Below are positions 1-6,770 of a stretch of DNA of 11,141 nt, one piece after another (positions within the stretch are counted from its first letter, which is position 1; every line of letters starts with the position of its first letter). Position numbers and translations under genes: made by a program. Source of the DNA: Clostridia bacterium (GTDB lineage: Bacteria; Bacillota; Clostridia; Oscillospirales; Acutalibacteraceae); NCBI GenBank assembly GCA_017480265.1, contig JAFVAZ010000061.1:1-11141 (forward strand), given 5' to 3'. The notes beneath the pieces were generated by a model. It saw only the letters and a program-made list of their open reading frames with translations, searched no databases and was not told where the DNA came from.

Positions 1-76
1 ATAGATATTGATATACAAAATAAAGCAGATATGGAGATCATCTCCGCAAAGCTAAACAAAGGAGTGAAAATTTTTA
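1..76 (+). other. Region upstream of rplB, possibly containing the end of rplW
   Basis: In this cluster the gene before rplB is normally rplW (L23), so its tail is expected here, but it cannot be fixed. Three readings are possible. One frame stops at TAG (2-4), one at TGA (9-11), and one stays open to TGA at 133-135, which would overlap rplB by 59 bases. The last frame ends its pre-rplB part with a lysine-rich stretch reading KLNKGVKIF, only vaguely like the final strand of L23. A near-perfect palindrome, GGAGATCATCTCC, lies at 33-45. The rplB ribosome binding site AAAGGAG is at 58-64. No promoter is visible. Confidence 0.4.
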
Positions 77-910
77 ATGGCAATAAAGAATTACAAACCG
101 ACAACACCTTCCCGAAGGAACATGTCAGTTGTTGATTATTCTGAATTATCTAAAAAAGGCCCAGAAAAAAGCCTTTTGATCCCGCTCAATAAAAAATCTG
201 GGAGAAATAGTTACGGCAGGATCACCGTACGCCATAAAGGTGGCGCAAACAGAAGAAAGTACCGTATCATTGACTTTAAGCGACAAAAATTTGATATGCC
301 AGCTGAAGTATTATCTATAGAGTATGATCCAAACCGTTCGGCACACATAGCGCTCATCCAATATAAAGATGGTGAAAAAAGCTATATCACTGTACCCAAT
401 GGCTTAAAGGTAGGCGATGAGGTAGTTGCAGGACCAAGTGCAGATATTAAACCGGGGAATGCCTTGCCATTACTAAATATACCTACAGGAACATTTATCC
501 ACAATGTAGAACTGCATCCGGGCAGAGGGGCACAATTGGCTAGATCAGCGGGCATTATGGCTCAGTTGATGGCGAAGGAAGGCAAATTAGCGCTTTTGAG
601 GTTACCTTCTGGGGAGTTGCGCAATGTCCCAATAGAATGCATGGCAACTATCGGAGAAGTTGGTAACGCAGACCACGAAAACGTGAAGATAGGCAAAGCC
701 GGAAGAAAGAGGCACATGGGCGTCCGCCCAACTGTACGTGGATCTGTAATGAACCCTTGTGATCACCCGCATGGTGGCGGTGAAGGCAAGAGTCCTATAG
801 GTAGGTCTGGTCCCGTAACACCTTGGGGTAAACCAACTTTGGGATACAAAACAAGATCTAAACATAACAAATCAGATAAATTTATAGTAAAACGTAGAAA
901 CGGTAAATAA
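77..910 (+). CDS. rplB: 50S ribosomal protein L2
   Basis: L2 is a primary 23S rRNA-binding protein, needed for subunit association and for the architecture of the peptidyl transferase centre. The 277-residue product is the normal length and appears complete. The N-terminal OB-like domain contains the RITVRHKGG segment (about 48-56). The SH3-like domain follows, and the C-terminal loop DHPHGGGEG at about 229-237 carries the invariant histidines near the catalytic centre. The tail is rich in Lys and Arg, as expected. The ATG at 77 follows AAAGGAG (58-64). The gene lies 24 bases before rpsS. A Cys (228) stands before the DHPHGGGEG loop where Val or Asn is common; I see this as ordinary variation. 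Identification is secure. Confidence 0.98.
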   Translation: MAIKNYKPTTPSRRNMSVVDYSELSKKGPEKSLLIPLNKKSGRNSYGRITVRHKGGANRRKYRIIDFKRQKFDMPAEVLSIEYDPNRSAHIALIQYKDGEKSYITVPNGLKVGDEVVAGPSADIKPGNALPLLNIPTGTFIHNVELHPGRGAQLARSAGIMAQLMAKEGKLALLRLPSGELRNVPIECMATIGEVGNADHENVKIGKAGRKRHMGVRPTVRGSVMNPCDHPHGGGEGKSPIGRSGPVTPWGKPTLGYKTRSKHNKSDKFIVKRRNGK

Positions 911-934
911 CGCTACAGAAAGGAGCTAAGCAGA

Positions 935-1210
935 ATGGGAAGAAGTTTAAAAAAAGGTCCTTATGTACAGCCGGTGTTGCTAAAGAGAGTACAGGAAATG
1001 AATAAAAATAGCGAGAAGAGAGTTCTAAAAACATGGAGCCGATCTTCCACGATATTTCCGGATTTTGTAGGGCACACATTTGCCGTTCATGATGGGCGCA
1101 AACACGTCCCAGTATATGTGACAGAAGATATGGTAGGGCATAAACTAGGAGAATTTGCTCCGACTAGGACCTTTAGGGGTCATGCCGGCGCTAAGACAAC
1201 TAAAAAATAG
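935..1210 (+). CDS. rpsS: 30S ribosomal protein S19
   Basis: S19 sits in the head of the small subunit, pairs with S13 and contacts the A-site finger of the large subunit. The 91-residue product matches the usual length. The start MGRSLKKGPY and the core RKHVPVYVTEDMVGHKLGEF (about 55-74), followed by APTRTFRGH (75-83), are hallmark S19 sequence. The tail is basic. The ATG at 935 has AAAGGAG at 919-925, nine bases upstream. The gene lies between rplB and rplV in the standard S10-operon order, and its partner rpsM is at the far end of this window. Confidence 0.98.
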   Translation: MGRSLKKGPYVQPVLLKRVQEMNKNSEKRVLKTWSRSSTIFPDFVGHTFAVHDGRKHVPVYVTEDMVGHKLGEFAPTRTFRGHAGAKTTKK

Positions 1211-1232
1211 CAGCAAGAAGGAGTGTTGATGA

Positions 1233-1574
1233 ATGGAAGCTATGGCGAAATTAAAATATGTAAGAATTTCTCCGAGGAAAGTTTCGATCGTGCTTGATCT
1301 AATACGAAATAAGCCGGTAAAAGTTGCAATGGCTATCCTCAGGTATACCCCTAAGGCTGCCTGCGAAGATTTGACGAAGCTTTTGAAATCAGCGATTGCA
1401 AATGCAGAAAATAACTTTCATATGGATGCCGAGAGACTGTATGTATCGGAGTGCTTTGTCGGTCCAGGACCGATCTTGAAAAGGATCCGACCAAAAGACC
1501 ACGGCAGAGCACACAGGATCGAGAAAAGATCCTCTCATGTAACCATAGTAGTATCGGAAAAAGAAGAACAGTAA
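1233..1574 (+). CDS. rplV: 50S ribosomal protein L22
   Basis: L22 binds 23S rRNA and sends a long beta-hairpin into the peptide exit tunnel, the site of some macrolide-resistance changes. The 113-residue product has the usual RISPRKV motif (about 11-17), the helical core with AIANAENN (55-62), and the hairpin GPGPILKRIRPKDHGRAHRI (77-96), which looks intact. The ATG at 1233 lies nine bases after AAGGAG (1218-1223). A second, out-of-frame ATG at 1229 lies only five bases after the same site and opens a 22-codon frame ending at 1297. An in-frame ATG at 1242 is an alternative start, giving MAKLKYV. The family assignment is certain; the exact start is likely but not proven. Confidence 0.97.
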   Translation: MEAMAKLKYVRISPRKVSIVLDLIRNKPVKVAMAILRYTPKAACEDLTKLLKSAIANAENNFHMDAERLYVSECFVGPGPILKRIRPKDHGRAHRIEKRSSHVTIVVSEKEEQ

Positions 1575-1590
1575 AGTAAGGAGGTAAACT

Positions 1591-2259
1591 ATGGGTCAAA
1601 AAGTAAATCCGCATGGACTCCGTGTGGGAATGATAAAAGACTGGAGTTCGCGATGGTATGTAAAAGATAAAGATTTTGGAGATTTGCTAGTAGAAGATTA
1701 CAATCTTAGAAAATTCTTAAAAAAACAATTAGCAGTATCAGGGGTCCCGAAAATTGAAATAGAGAGAACCGCCACAAAGGTAAGGATACACGTATACTGC
1801 GCAAAACCAGGCATGGTAATAGGCAAAGGCGGTAGCGAAATAGAAAAACTGCGGCTACAGTGCGAAAAGTTTTTGAAAAAGCCAGCAGCAATCAACATAG
1901 TAGAGATTAAATTGCCGGACTTAGATGCAAAACTGATCTCTGAAAGTGTAGCACAACAACTTGAAAAAAGAGCGTCGTTTCGTAGGGCCATGAAGCAATC
2001 TATAGGCAGAGCAATGAGATTAGGAGCAAAAGGGATAAAGATCCAAGTTTCTGGTCGTTTGGGCGGAGCCGAGATAGCTAGAAGTGAACATTACCATGAG
2101 GGAACTATTCCACTTCAAACTTTGAGAGCAGATATAGACTACGGCTTCACGGAAGCTAATACAACTTACGGTAAGCTTGGAGTAAAGGTCTGGCTATATA
2201 AGGGCGAAGTTTTGGGTGACGCTAGAGCTCCCAGAGTGCAGGAAGGGGGCAATAGATAA
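1591..2259 (+). CDS. rpsC: 30S ribosomal protein S3
   Basis: S3 lines the mRNA entry tunnel of the small subunit and takes part in the ribosome's mRNA helicase activity. The 222-residue product begins MGQKVNPHGLRVG, typical of the family. The type II KH domain is in the N-terminal half, with its GxxG loop as GKGG at about 78-81. The C-terminal domain carries SFRRAMK, where Arg131, Arg132 and Lys135 fall at the positions of the helicase residues described in E. coli S3. The ATG follows AAGGAGG closely upstream. The stop codon overlaps the rplP start by one base (TAATG), which suggests translational coupling. Confidence 0.98.
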   Translation: MGQKVNPHGLRVGMIKDWSSRWYVKDKDFGDLLVEDYNLRKFLKKQLAVSGVPKIEIERTATKVRIHVYCAKPGMVIGKGGSEIEKLRLQCEKFLKKPAAINIVEIKLPDLDAKLISESVAQQLEKRASFRRAMKQSIGRAMRLGAKGIKIQVSGRLGGAEIARSEHYHEGTIPLQTLRADIDYGFTEANTTYGKLGVKVWLYKGEVLGDARAPRVQEGGNR

Positions 2260-2684
2260 TGTTGATGCCAAAAAGAGTAAAATACCGTAGAGTCCACAGA
2301 GGAAGGATGACAGGTACTGCACTTAAAGGCAACACTGTTTCGAACGGAGATTTTGGATTGCAGAGTCTAGAGCCTGCATGGATCACAGCGAATCAGATCG
2401 AGGCTGCTCGTATTGCGATGACACGTTATTGCAAGAGGTTCGGAAAAGTGTGGATAAAAATCTTCCCGGACAAACCAATATCTAAAAAGCCGCTGGAAAC
2501 CCGTATGGGTAAAGGTAAAGGGGCGCCGGAATATTGGGTAGCCGTAGTAAAGCCTGGAAGAGTGATGTTTGAGATTGGTGGGGTGCCGGAAGAAACCGCC
2601 AGAGAGGCAATGAGGTTGGCTGCCAATAAGTTACCTATTAAGTGCAAATTCATAAAGAAACAAGGAACGGATGGTGAGCAGTGA
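2259..2684 (+). CDS. rplP: 50S ribosomal protein L16
   Basis: L16 organises the A-site tRNA-binding region of the large subunit. The 141-residue product starts MLMPKRVKYRRVHRGRMTG, a familiar form for Firmicutes, and contains TRMGKGKGAPEYWVAVVKPG (81-100), the conserved loop next to the A site. The Arg at the head of that loop corresponds to the arginine hydroxylated in E. coli L16. The ATG at 2259 shares its A with the rpsC stop codon. A second in-frame ATG at 2265 would remove only two residues. The 3' end shares one base with the rpmC start. Placement between S3 and L29 is standard. Confidence 0.98.
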   Translation: MLMPKRVKYRRVHRGRMTGTALKGNTVSNGDFGLQSLEPAWITANQIEAARIAMTRYCKRFGKVWIKIFPDKPISKKPLETRMGKGKGAPEYWVAVVKPGRVMFEIGGVPEETAREAMRLAANKLPIKCKFIKKQGTDGEQ

Positions 2685-2890
2685 TGAAAGCTTCAGAACT
2701 TAGGAAATTATCAACAAAAGAGCTTGAATCCAAATTGAAAGAGCTTAAAGCAGAATTATTTAACTTACGATTTCAACTTGCTGTGAACCAACTAGAAAAC
2801 CCAATGCGAATTAGCGCTGTGAAAAAGGACATTGCTAGGGTCAAGACGATACTTACTCAAAATGAAATCAATGTCCGCGCGGATGCATAA
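2684..2890 (+). CDS. rpmC: 50S ribosomal protein L29
   Basis: L29 is a small two-helix protein near the exit of the peptide tunnel, beside L23, where it helps form the docking platform for trigger factor and the signal recognition particle. The 68-residue product shows the pattern of the family: MKASELRKLSTKEL at the start, then ELKAELFNLRFQLAVNQLEN and a second basic helix. I place the start at ATG 2684, which shares one base with the rplP TGA. A GTG at 2681 is in frame but sits only two bases after the GGTGAG at 2673-2678, whereas the ATG is five bases away and gives the usual MKA start. The TGATG overlap suggests coupling to rplP. Confidence 0.95.
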   Translation: MKASELRKLSTKELESKLKELKAELFNLRFQLAVNQLENPMRISAVKKDIARVKTILTQNEINVRADA

Positions 2891-2908
2891 GGGAAGGAGG
2901 TTTTTTAC

Positions 2909-3166
2909 ATGGTTGAAAGAAATATGAGAAAAACTAACGTGGGTAGAGTAGTGAGCAATAAGATGGATAAAACCATTGTAGTTGCCATAGAAGATAGCGT
3001 AAAGCACAAACTCTACAATAAAATTATCAAGCGGACTTCTAAGCTGAAAGCACATGACGAAAACAACGAATGCAATATAGGCGACCGTGTACGCGTGATG
3101 GAGACCCGCCCATTGAGCAAAGACAAAAGATGGAGATTAGTAGAAATAATAGAAAAAGCAAAGTAA
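2909..3166 (+). CDS. rpsQ: 30S ribosomal protein S17
   Basis: S17 is an OB-fold protein that binds 16S rRNA early in assembly of the 30S body. The 85-residue product has the typical start RKTNVGRVVSNKMDKTIVV (about 7-25) and the C-terminal signature GDRVRVMETRPLSKDKRW (58-75). The ATG lies eight bases after AAGGAGG (2894-2900). This is the last S10-operon gene here. The following 57-base gap to rplN is longer than its neighbours, which is where the S10 and spc parts meet, but I see no terminator or convincing promoter in that gap. Confidence 0.97.
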   Translation: MVERNMRKTNVGRVVSNKMDKTIVVAIEDSVKHKLYNKIIKRTSKLKAHDENNECNIGDRVRVMETRPLSKDKRWRLVEIIEKAK

Positions 3167-3223
3167 TTTTAAGAGTAAATGTATAAGAAATATGACTGAA
3201 AACTGTAAAGGAGGAATAGCACT

Positions 3224-3592
3224 GTGATACAACAGCAATCGTACCTAAAAGTGGCCGACAACACTGGTGCAAAAGAACTTATGTGCATCAGAGTATTGGG
3301 AGGCACACGCAGGAGATATGCAGAGATCGGCGACGTGGTGGTGGCTTCAGTAAAAAAAGCAGCACCCGGAGGCGTTGTAAAAAAAGGTGATGTAGTTAAG
3401 GCAGTGATAGTGAGAACAGTCAATGCGACAAGGCGTGATGATGGGACTTACATTCGATTTAATGAAAATGCAGCTGTTTTGATAAGAGATGATAAGACCC
3501 CCAGAGGGACACGTATATTTGGACCGGTAGCAAGAGAACTAAGAGAAGATGGTTATATGAAAATCTTAAGTCTTGCGCCAGAAGTACTTTGA
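3224..3592 (+). CDS. rplN: 50S ribosomal protein L14
   Basis: L14 forms part of an intersubunit bridge and is the binding site of the silencing factor RsfS. The 122-residue product is the exact usual length, with ADNTGAKEL at 11-19 and the conserved C-terminal GTRIFGPVARELR segment (about 95-107). The start codon is GTG at 3224, ten bases after a strong AAGGAGG (3207-3213); it gives MIQQQSYLKVADN, the expected start. It is the first gene of the spc part and lies 13 bases before rplX. Confidence 0.98.
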   Translation: MIQQQSYLKVADNTGAKELMCIRVLGGTRRRYAEIGDVVVASVKKAAPGGVVKKGDVVKAVIVRTVNATRRDDGTYIRFNENAAVLIRDDKTPRGTRIFGPVARELREDGYMKILSLAPEVL

Positions 3593-3605
3593 TGGAGGTG
3601 GCACT

Positions 3606-3926
3606 ATGATAAAGAAAATACATGTAAAAGCAGGTGACACTGTGAAGGTACTGAGCGGCCGAGAGCGTGGCAAAGAAGGCAAAGTAATTGCAGTAAGCCC
3701 AAAGGAAGGCAAGGTCATCATCGAAGGAGTCAATATGGTCTCAAAGCATGTGAAACCCAAGAAAATGGGAGAAGCTGGCGGGATCATAAAAGCAGAAGGC
3801 GCAATGTATGCATGCAAAGTGCAGATAATGTGTCCTAATTGCAGCAAAACTACAAGAGTTGCGCATAGGATCTTAGAAGATGGAAAAAAAGAACGCATTT
3901 GCAAAAAATGTGGCAAAACGCTTTAA
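3606..3926 (+). CDS. rplX: 50S ribosomal protein L24 with a zinc-ribbon-like C-terminus
   Basis: L24 is one of the two proteins that start 50S assembly, binding the 5' region of 23S rRNA. The 106-residue product has an N-terminal KOW domain, with VKAGDTVKVLSGRERGKEGKV at about 7-27. The C-terminal part holds two CxxC pairs, Cys76/Cys79 and Cys99/Cys102, plus Cys70, flanking the conserved TTRV and LEDGKK segments. Many bacterial L24 proteins lack these cysteines, so this form probably binds zinc. I chose ATG 3606 because it lies five bases after GGAGGTG (3594-3600) and gives the family start. A longer frame from TTG 3573 would overlap rplN and has no supporting site. Confidence 0.96.
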   Translation: MIKKIHVKAGDTVKVLSGRERGKEGKVIAVSPKEGKVIIEGVNMVSKHVKPKKMGEAGGIIKAEGAMYACKVQIMCPNCSKTTRVAHRILEDGKKERICKKCGKTL

Positions 3927-3938
3927 GGAGGATGAAAA

Positions 3939-4478
3939 ATGGCAAGGTTAAAGGATTTGTATAGATCTGATGCTGCACCGGCATTGATGAAAAAGTTCTC
4001 TTATAAAAGCGTCATGCAGATACCTAAACTAGAGAAAATAGTTATTAATGTTGGAGCAGGCGAAGCTCGAGAGAATTCAAAAGTTATAGATTCAATCATC
4101 ACAGATATCGCAACCATCACGGGCCAAAGGCCTACCGTATGCAAAGCAAAGAAATCCGTAGCGAACTTTAAGATCAGGGAAGGTATGAATATTGGGGTCA
4201 AAGTGACGCTAAGAGGCGACAAAATGTATGAATTTTTAGATAGGCTTTTAAATTTAGCGCTTCCTAGGGTTAGAGATTTCCGAGGGATTAATCCTAAATC
4301 ATTTGATGGTCACGGGAACTATAACTTGGGGATAAAAGAACAACTTATCTTTCCGGAAATTGAATATGATAAGATTGATAAAGTCCGTGGAATGGATATA
4401 TGCTTTGTGACAACAGCAAAAACAGACGAAGAAGCCAAAGCTTTACTTGAGCTTTTGGGAGCACCATTTGAGAAGTAG
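3939..4478 (+). CDS. rplE: 50S ribosomal protein L5
   Basis: L5 binds 5S rRNA in the central protuberance and contacts the P-site tRNA and the small-subunit head. The 179-residue product is full length. Family signatures include MQIPKLEKIVINVGAGEA (about 26-43), TGQRPTVCKAKKSVANFKIR (61-80) and the segment RDFRGINPKSFDGHGNYNLG (112-131). The ATG is seven bases after AAGGAGG (3925-3931), a site that overlaps the rplX stop codon, so rplX and rplE are tightly linked. The gap to rpsZ is 12 bases. Confidence 0.98.
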   Translation: MARLKDLYRSDAAPALMKKFSYKSVMQIPKLEKIVINVGAGEARENSKVIDSIITDIATITGQRPTVCKAKKSVANFKIREGMNIGVKVTLRGDKMYEFLDRLLNLALPRVRDFRGINPKSFDGHGNYNLGIKEQLIFPEIEYDKIDKVRGMDICFVTTAKTDEEAKALLELLGAPFEK

Positions 4479-4490
4479 GGGGGGATTTAT

Positions 4491-4676
4491 GTGGCGAAGA
4501 CTTCATTGAAAGTCAAGCAAAAAAGAAAGCAAAAATATTCAACTCGCGAATATAGCAGATGTAAAATCTGCGGCAGACCGCATGGTTATCTTCGCAAGTT
4601 TGGGATTTGCCGTATATGTTTTAGAGAATTAGCATATAGAGGGGAGATCCCAGGCGTCAGGAAATCTAGTTGGTAA
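4491..4676 (+). CDS. rpsZ: 30S ribosomal protein S14, zinc-binding type Z
   Basis: S14 completes the head of the small subunit near the decoding region. The 61-residue length and the four cysteines Cys24, Cys27, Cys40 and Cys43, arranged as CxxC-x12-CxxC, identify the short zinc form found in Gram-positive bacteria. The C-terminal segment LAYRGEIPGVRKSSW is typical. The start is GTG at 4491, giving MAKTSLKVKQ. The upstream site is unusual: a run of seven G at 4478-4484 that begins in the rplE stop codon. An ATG at 4489 overlaps the GTG in another frame and reads only six codons (MWRRLH, stop), so it competes for the same ribosome binding site. No zinc-free copy lies in this window. Confidence 0.97.
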   Translation: MAKTSLKVKQKRKQKYSTREYSRCKICGRPHGYLRKFGICRICFRELAYRGEIPGVRKSSW

Positions 4677-4701
4677 ATTCTTAGAAGGAGGGAAAAATGG
4701 C

Positions 4702-5100
4702 ATGCAGATAACAGATACAATTGCAGATTTGTTGACTAGAATCAGAAACGCCAGTTCCAGTCGTCATAGTACTGTAGATATTCCCGCATCAAATATGAAA
4801 AAGTCGATTGTACAAATATTGCAAGATGAAGGATATATAAAAAATTTTACAGTGGTCGGAGATGGCAAACAGGGCGTTATCAGAGTAACTTTAAGGTATA
4901 CTGAAGACAAAAAGCCTATCATTACAGGGTTAAAGAGAGTTTCCAAGCCGGGTCTTCGCATTTATACAAATGTGGAAGATATGCCTAAAGTGATGAAAGG
5001 GCTAGGGGTTGCTATCATATCTACATCACGTGGCGTGATGACAGATAAAAAAGCTAGAGAATTAAACGTAGGTGGAGAAGTTTTAGCATTCATATGGTAA
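4702..5100 (+). CDS. rpsH: 30S ribosomal protein S8
   Basis: S8 is a primary 16S rRNA-binding protein of the central domain and the translational repressor of the spc operon in E. coli. The 132-residue product has the start MQITDTIADLLTRIRNA and the C-terminal RNA-binding signature STSRGVMTDKKAR (107-119), ending in the usual EVLAFIW. The ATG at 4702 lies nine bases after AAGGAGGG (4685-4692). An out-of-frame ATG at 4697, four bases after the same site, reads MACR and stops at 4711. Whether S8 represses this operon cannot be told: I did not recognise an S8-binding helix near rplE. Confidence 0.98.
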   Translation: MQITDTIADLLTRIRNASSSRHSTVDIPASNMKKSIVQILQDEGYIKNFTVVGDGKQGVIRVTLRYTEDKKPIITGLKRVSKPGLRIYTNVEDMPKVMKGLGVAIISTSRGVMTDKKARELNVGGEVLAFIW

Positions 5101-5114
5101 GGAGGTAAAGAGCA

Positions 5115-5663
5115 GTGTCTCGAATTGGAAGAAAACCTATAAATATTCCCGCTGGAGTTGAAGTTAATTTCAATGACGGTGTAATAACAGTCAAAGGCAA
5201 AAATGGAACGCTGAAGAGAGATATCCATCCAAATATGACTGTTTCTATTGCAGATAATGCTATCACCGTTGCTCGGCCAAACGACGAGAAAAAAAATAAA
5301 TCACTCCACGGGCTAACAAGAACGCTCATTGCGAATATGGTCACGGGTGTGACCGAAGGATTTAAAAAGGAACTTGAAGTGAACGGGGTAGGGTATCGTG
5401 TACAGAAGCAAGGCAAAAACCTTGTGATGAACCTCGGGTATTCGCATCAAGTAACTGTCCCGGAAACTGATGATATAAAGATAGAAGTGCAGGGGACAAA
5501 TAACATACTCATCCATGGTGCAGATAAGCAAAAAGTTGGTCAGTTTGCAGCAGAAATACGCGAGAAGCGTCCGCCGGAGCCTTACAAGGGTAAAGGTATC
5601 AAATATATAGACGAACATATCCGCAGAAAAGAAGGCAAAGCCGGTAAAGGCGGCAAAAAATAA
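5115..5663 (+). CDS. rplF: 50S ribosomal protein L6
   Basis: L6 lies near the sarcin-ricin loop and the elongation factor binding site. The 182-residue product shows the two-fold repeated fold of the family: start MSRIGRKPINIPAGV, middle HGLTRTLIANMVTGVTEGF (65-83), and the C-terminal PPEPYKGKGIKY signature (153-164) with a Lys/Gly-rich tail. The start is GTG at 5115, eight to nine bases after AAGGAGG (5099-5105), a site overlapping the rpsH stop codon. The gap to the next gene is 18 bases. Confidence 0.98.
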   Translation: MSRIGRKPINIPAGVEVNFNDGVITVKGKNGTLKRDIHPNMTVSIADNAITVARPNDEKKNKSLHGLTRTLIANMVTGVTEGFKKELEVNGVGYRVQKQGKNLVMNLGYSHQVTVPETDDIKIEVQGTNNILIHGADKQKVGQFAAEIREKRPPEPYKGKGIKYIDEHIRRKEGKAGKGGKK

Positions 5664-5681
5664 ATAAAGGAGTGAATGACA

Positions 5682-6041
5682 ATGGTGAACAAACAAGATA
5701 AAAATAAAAAAAGACTAAAGCGGCACAAAAGAGTGCGCAGCAAAATCAGTGGCACAGCGGCTTGCCCTCGCCTAAATGTTTTCCGCTCCACAAGTAATAT
5801 CTATGCTCAAGTGATAGATGACATTAAGGGTAGCACCTTAGTTTCAGCGTCTAGTTTAGATAAAGAGTTTAACGGTTATGGCGGAAATAAAGAAGCAGCT
5901 AAGCAAGTAGGAGCTTTAATAGCGAAGAGGGCTTTGGAAAAAGGCATAACTGAAGTCGTATTTGATAGAGGTGGCTATATATTTCATGGCAGAGTGAAAG
6001 AACTAGCAGAGGCAGCGCGTGAAGGTGGCTTAAAATTCTAA
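5682..6041 (+). CDS. rplR: 50S ribosomal protein L18
   Basis: L18 binds 5S rRNA together with L5 and helps attach it to the large subunit. The 119-residue product has a very basic N-terminus (KNKKRLKRHKRVRSKISG, about 7-24), the conserved RLNVFRSTSNIYAQVIDD (30-47) and the C-terminal segment FDRGGYIFHGRVKELAEAAR (94-113). Two in-frame ATG codons are possible. I prefer 5682 because it lies nine bases after AAAGGAG (5666-5672), whereas ATG 5676 is only three bases from it and would add Met-Thr. Confidence 0.95.
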   Translation: MVNKQDKNKKRLKRHKRVRSKISGTAACPRLNVFRSTSNIYAQVIDDIKGSTLVSASSLDKEFNGYGGNKEAAKQVGALIAKRALEKGITEVVFDRGGYIFHGRVKELAEAAREGGLKF

Positions 6042-6059
6042 AGGAAGGAGGGGATACTT

Positions 6060-6557
6060 TTGAATAGAAATGAATCTAGTGCTATGGATTTGAAAGAACG
6101 CGTAGTTGCTATTAACCGTGTCTCTAAGACTGTAAAAGGTGGACGGATCTTCAAATTTTCCGCTTTGGTAGTAGTAGGAGACGGCAAGGGCGCCGTAGGA
6201 TTTGGCATAGGTAAAGCCGGAGAAGTGCCGGACGCTGTGAAAAAGGGCATAGAAGACGCGAAAAAAAATCTGGTGACGATATCGCTGAAAGGAACAACCA
6301 TTCCACATGAGATAATTGGAGAATTTGGTGCAGGGAGGGTACTAATGAAACCTGCAGCGCCAGGTACGGGAGTTATCGCAGGTGGGCCTGTGCGTGCTGT
6401 GGTAGAGGCAGCCGGGATCCGCGATATCAGGACAAAAGCTTTGAGGTCAAATAACCCATGCAATGTAGTCAGAGCCACAATGCAAGGCCTAACTAGCTTA
6501 AGAAATGCAAATGAAGTGGCGGCGCTGCGTGGTAAAACAGTTGCAGAAATCTTGTAA
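6060..6557 (+). CDS. rpsE: 30S ribosomal protein S5
   Basis: S5 takes part in translational fidelity and lines the mRNA entry tunnel with S3 and S4; changes in it can cause spectinomycin resistance or an error-prone phenotype. The 165-residue product has the N-terminal dsRBD-like domain (about 9-75), containing VVAINRVSKTVKGGR, and the C-terminal domain with GTGVIAGGPVRAVVEAAGI (102-120). The start is TTG at 6060, six bases after a strong GGAGGGG (6047-6053). The next in-frame start, ATG 6084, would leave a short N-terminus without a ribosome binding site. The length agrees with the TTG start. Confidence 0.96.
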   Translation: MNRNESSAMDLKERVVAINRVSKTVKGGRIFKFSALVVVGDGKGAVGFGIGKAGEVPDAVKKGIEDAKKNLVTISLKGTTIPHEIIGEFGAGRVLMKPAAPGTGVIAGGPVRAVVEAAGIRDIRTKALRSNNPCNVVRATMQGLTSLRNANEVAALRGKTVAEIL

Positions 6558-6572
6558 TGGGGAGGTAGCAAT

Positions 6573-6752
6573 ATGGAACAGATGAAAATAAAGCTGAAAA
6601 AAAGTCTCATCAGTTGCAACGGCAAGCAGATTGCGACGGCCCATGCTCTTGGTCTAAAAAAAATAGGGGATGAGACGATACAACCTGATAATGCACAGAC
6701 CAGGGGCAAGGTAGCCAGGATTCTCCACCTTGTAGAGTGGGAGAAAGCTTAA
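6573..6752 (+). CDS. rpmD: 50S ribosomal protein L30
   Basis: L30 is a small protein on the surface of the large subunit. It is a short gene of 59 codons, found by reading the 213-base gap between rpsE and rplO. The product begins MEQMKIKLKKSLISCNGKQ, followed by ATAHALGLKKIGDE and TRGKVARILHLVEWEKA. This fits the family pattern of a basic first strand, an ALGL(R/K)K motif and a terminal HLV segment. The ATG at 6573 follows GGGGAGG (6558-6564). An in-frame ATG at 6582 is an alternative that would remove three residues. Position between S5 and L15 is the standard one. Confidence 0.95.
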   Translation: MEQMKIKLKKSLISCNGKQIATAHALGLKKIGDETIQPDNAQTRGKVARILHLVEWEKA

Positions 6753-6770
6753 GTAGAAGGAGGTGAAAAT

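Noticed and set aside
3167..3223. Possible promoter or terminator in the 57-base rpsQ-rplN gap
   Set aside because: No stem followed by T and no -35/-10 pair with proper spacing is visible; the gap ends in the rplN ribosome binding site.
3573..3605. Upstream extension of rplX from TTG 3573
   Set aside because: It overlaps rplN, lacks a ribosome binding site, and the extra residues do not fit the L24 family start.
6038..6709. Antisense open frame of 223 codons opposite rpsE and rpmD
   Set aside because: It is the shadow of strongly conserved S5 and L30 coding sequence, has a low-complexity Ser/Pro/Ala-rich product and no ribosome binding site I can support.
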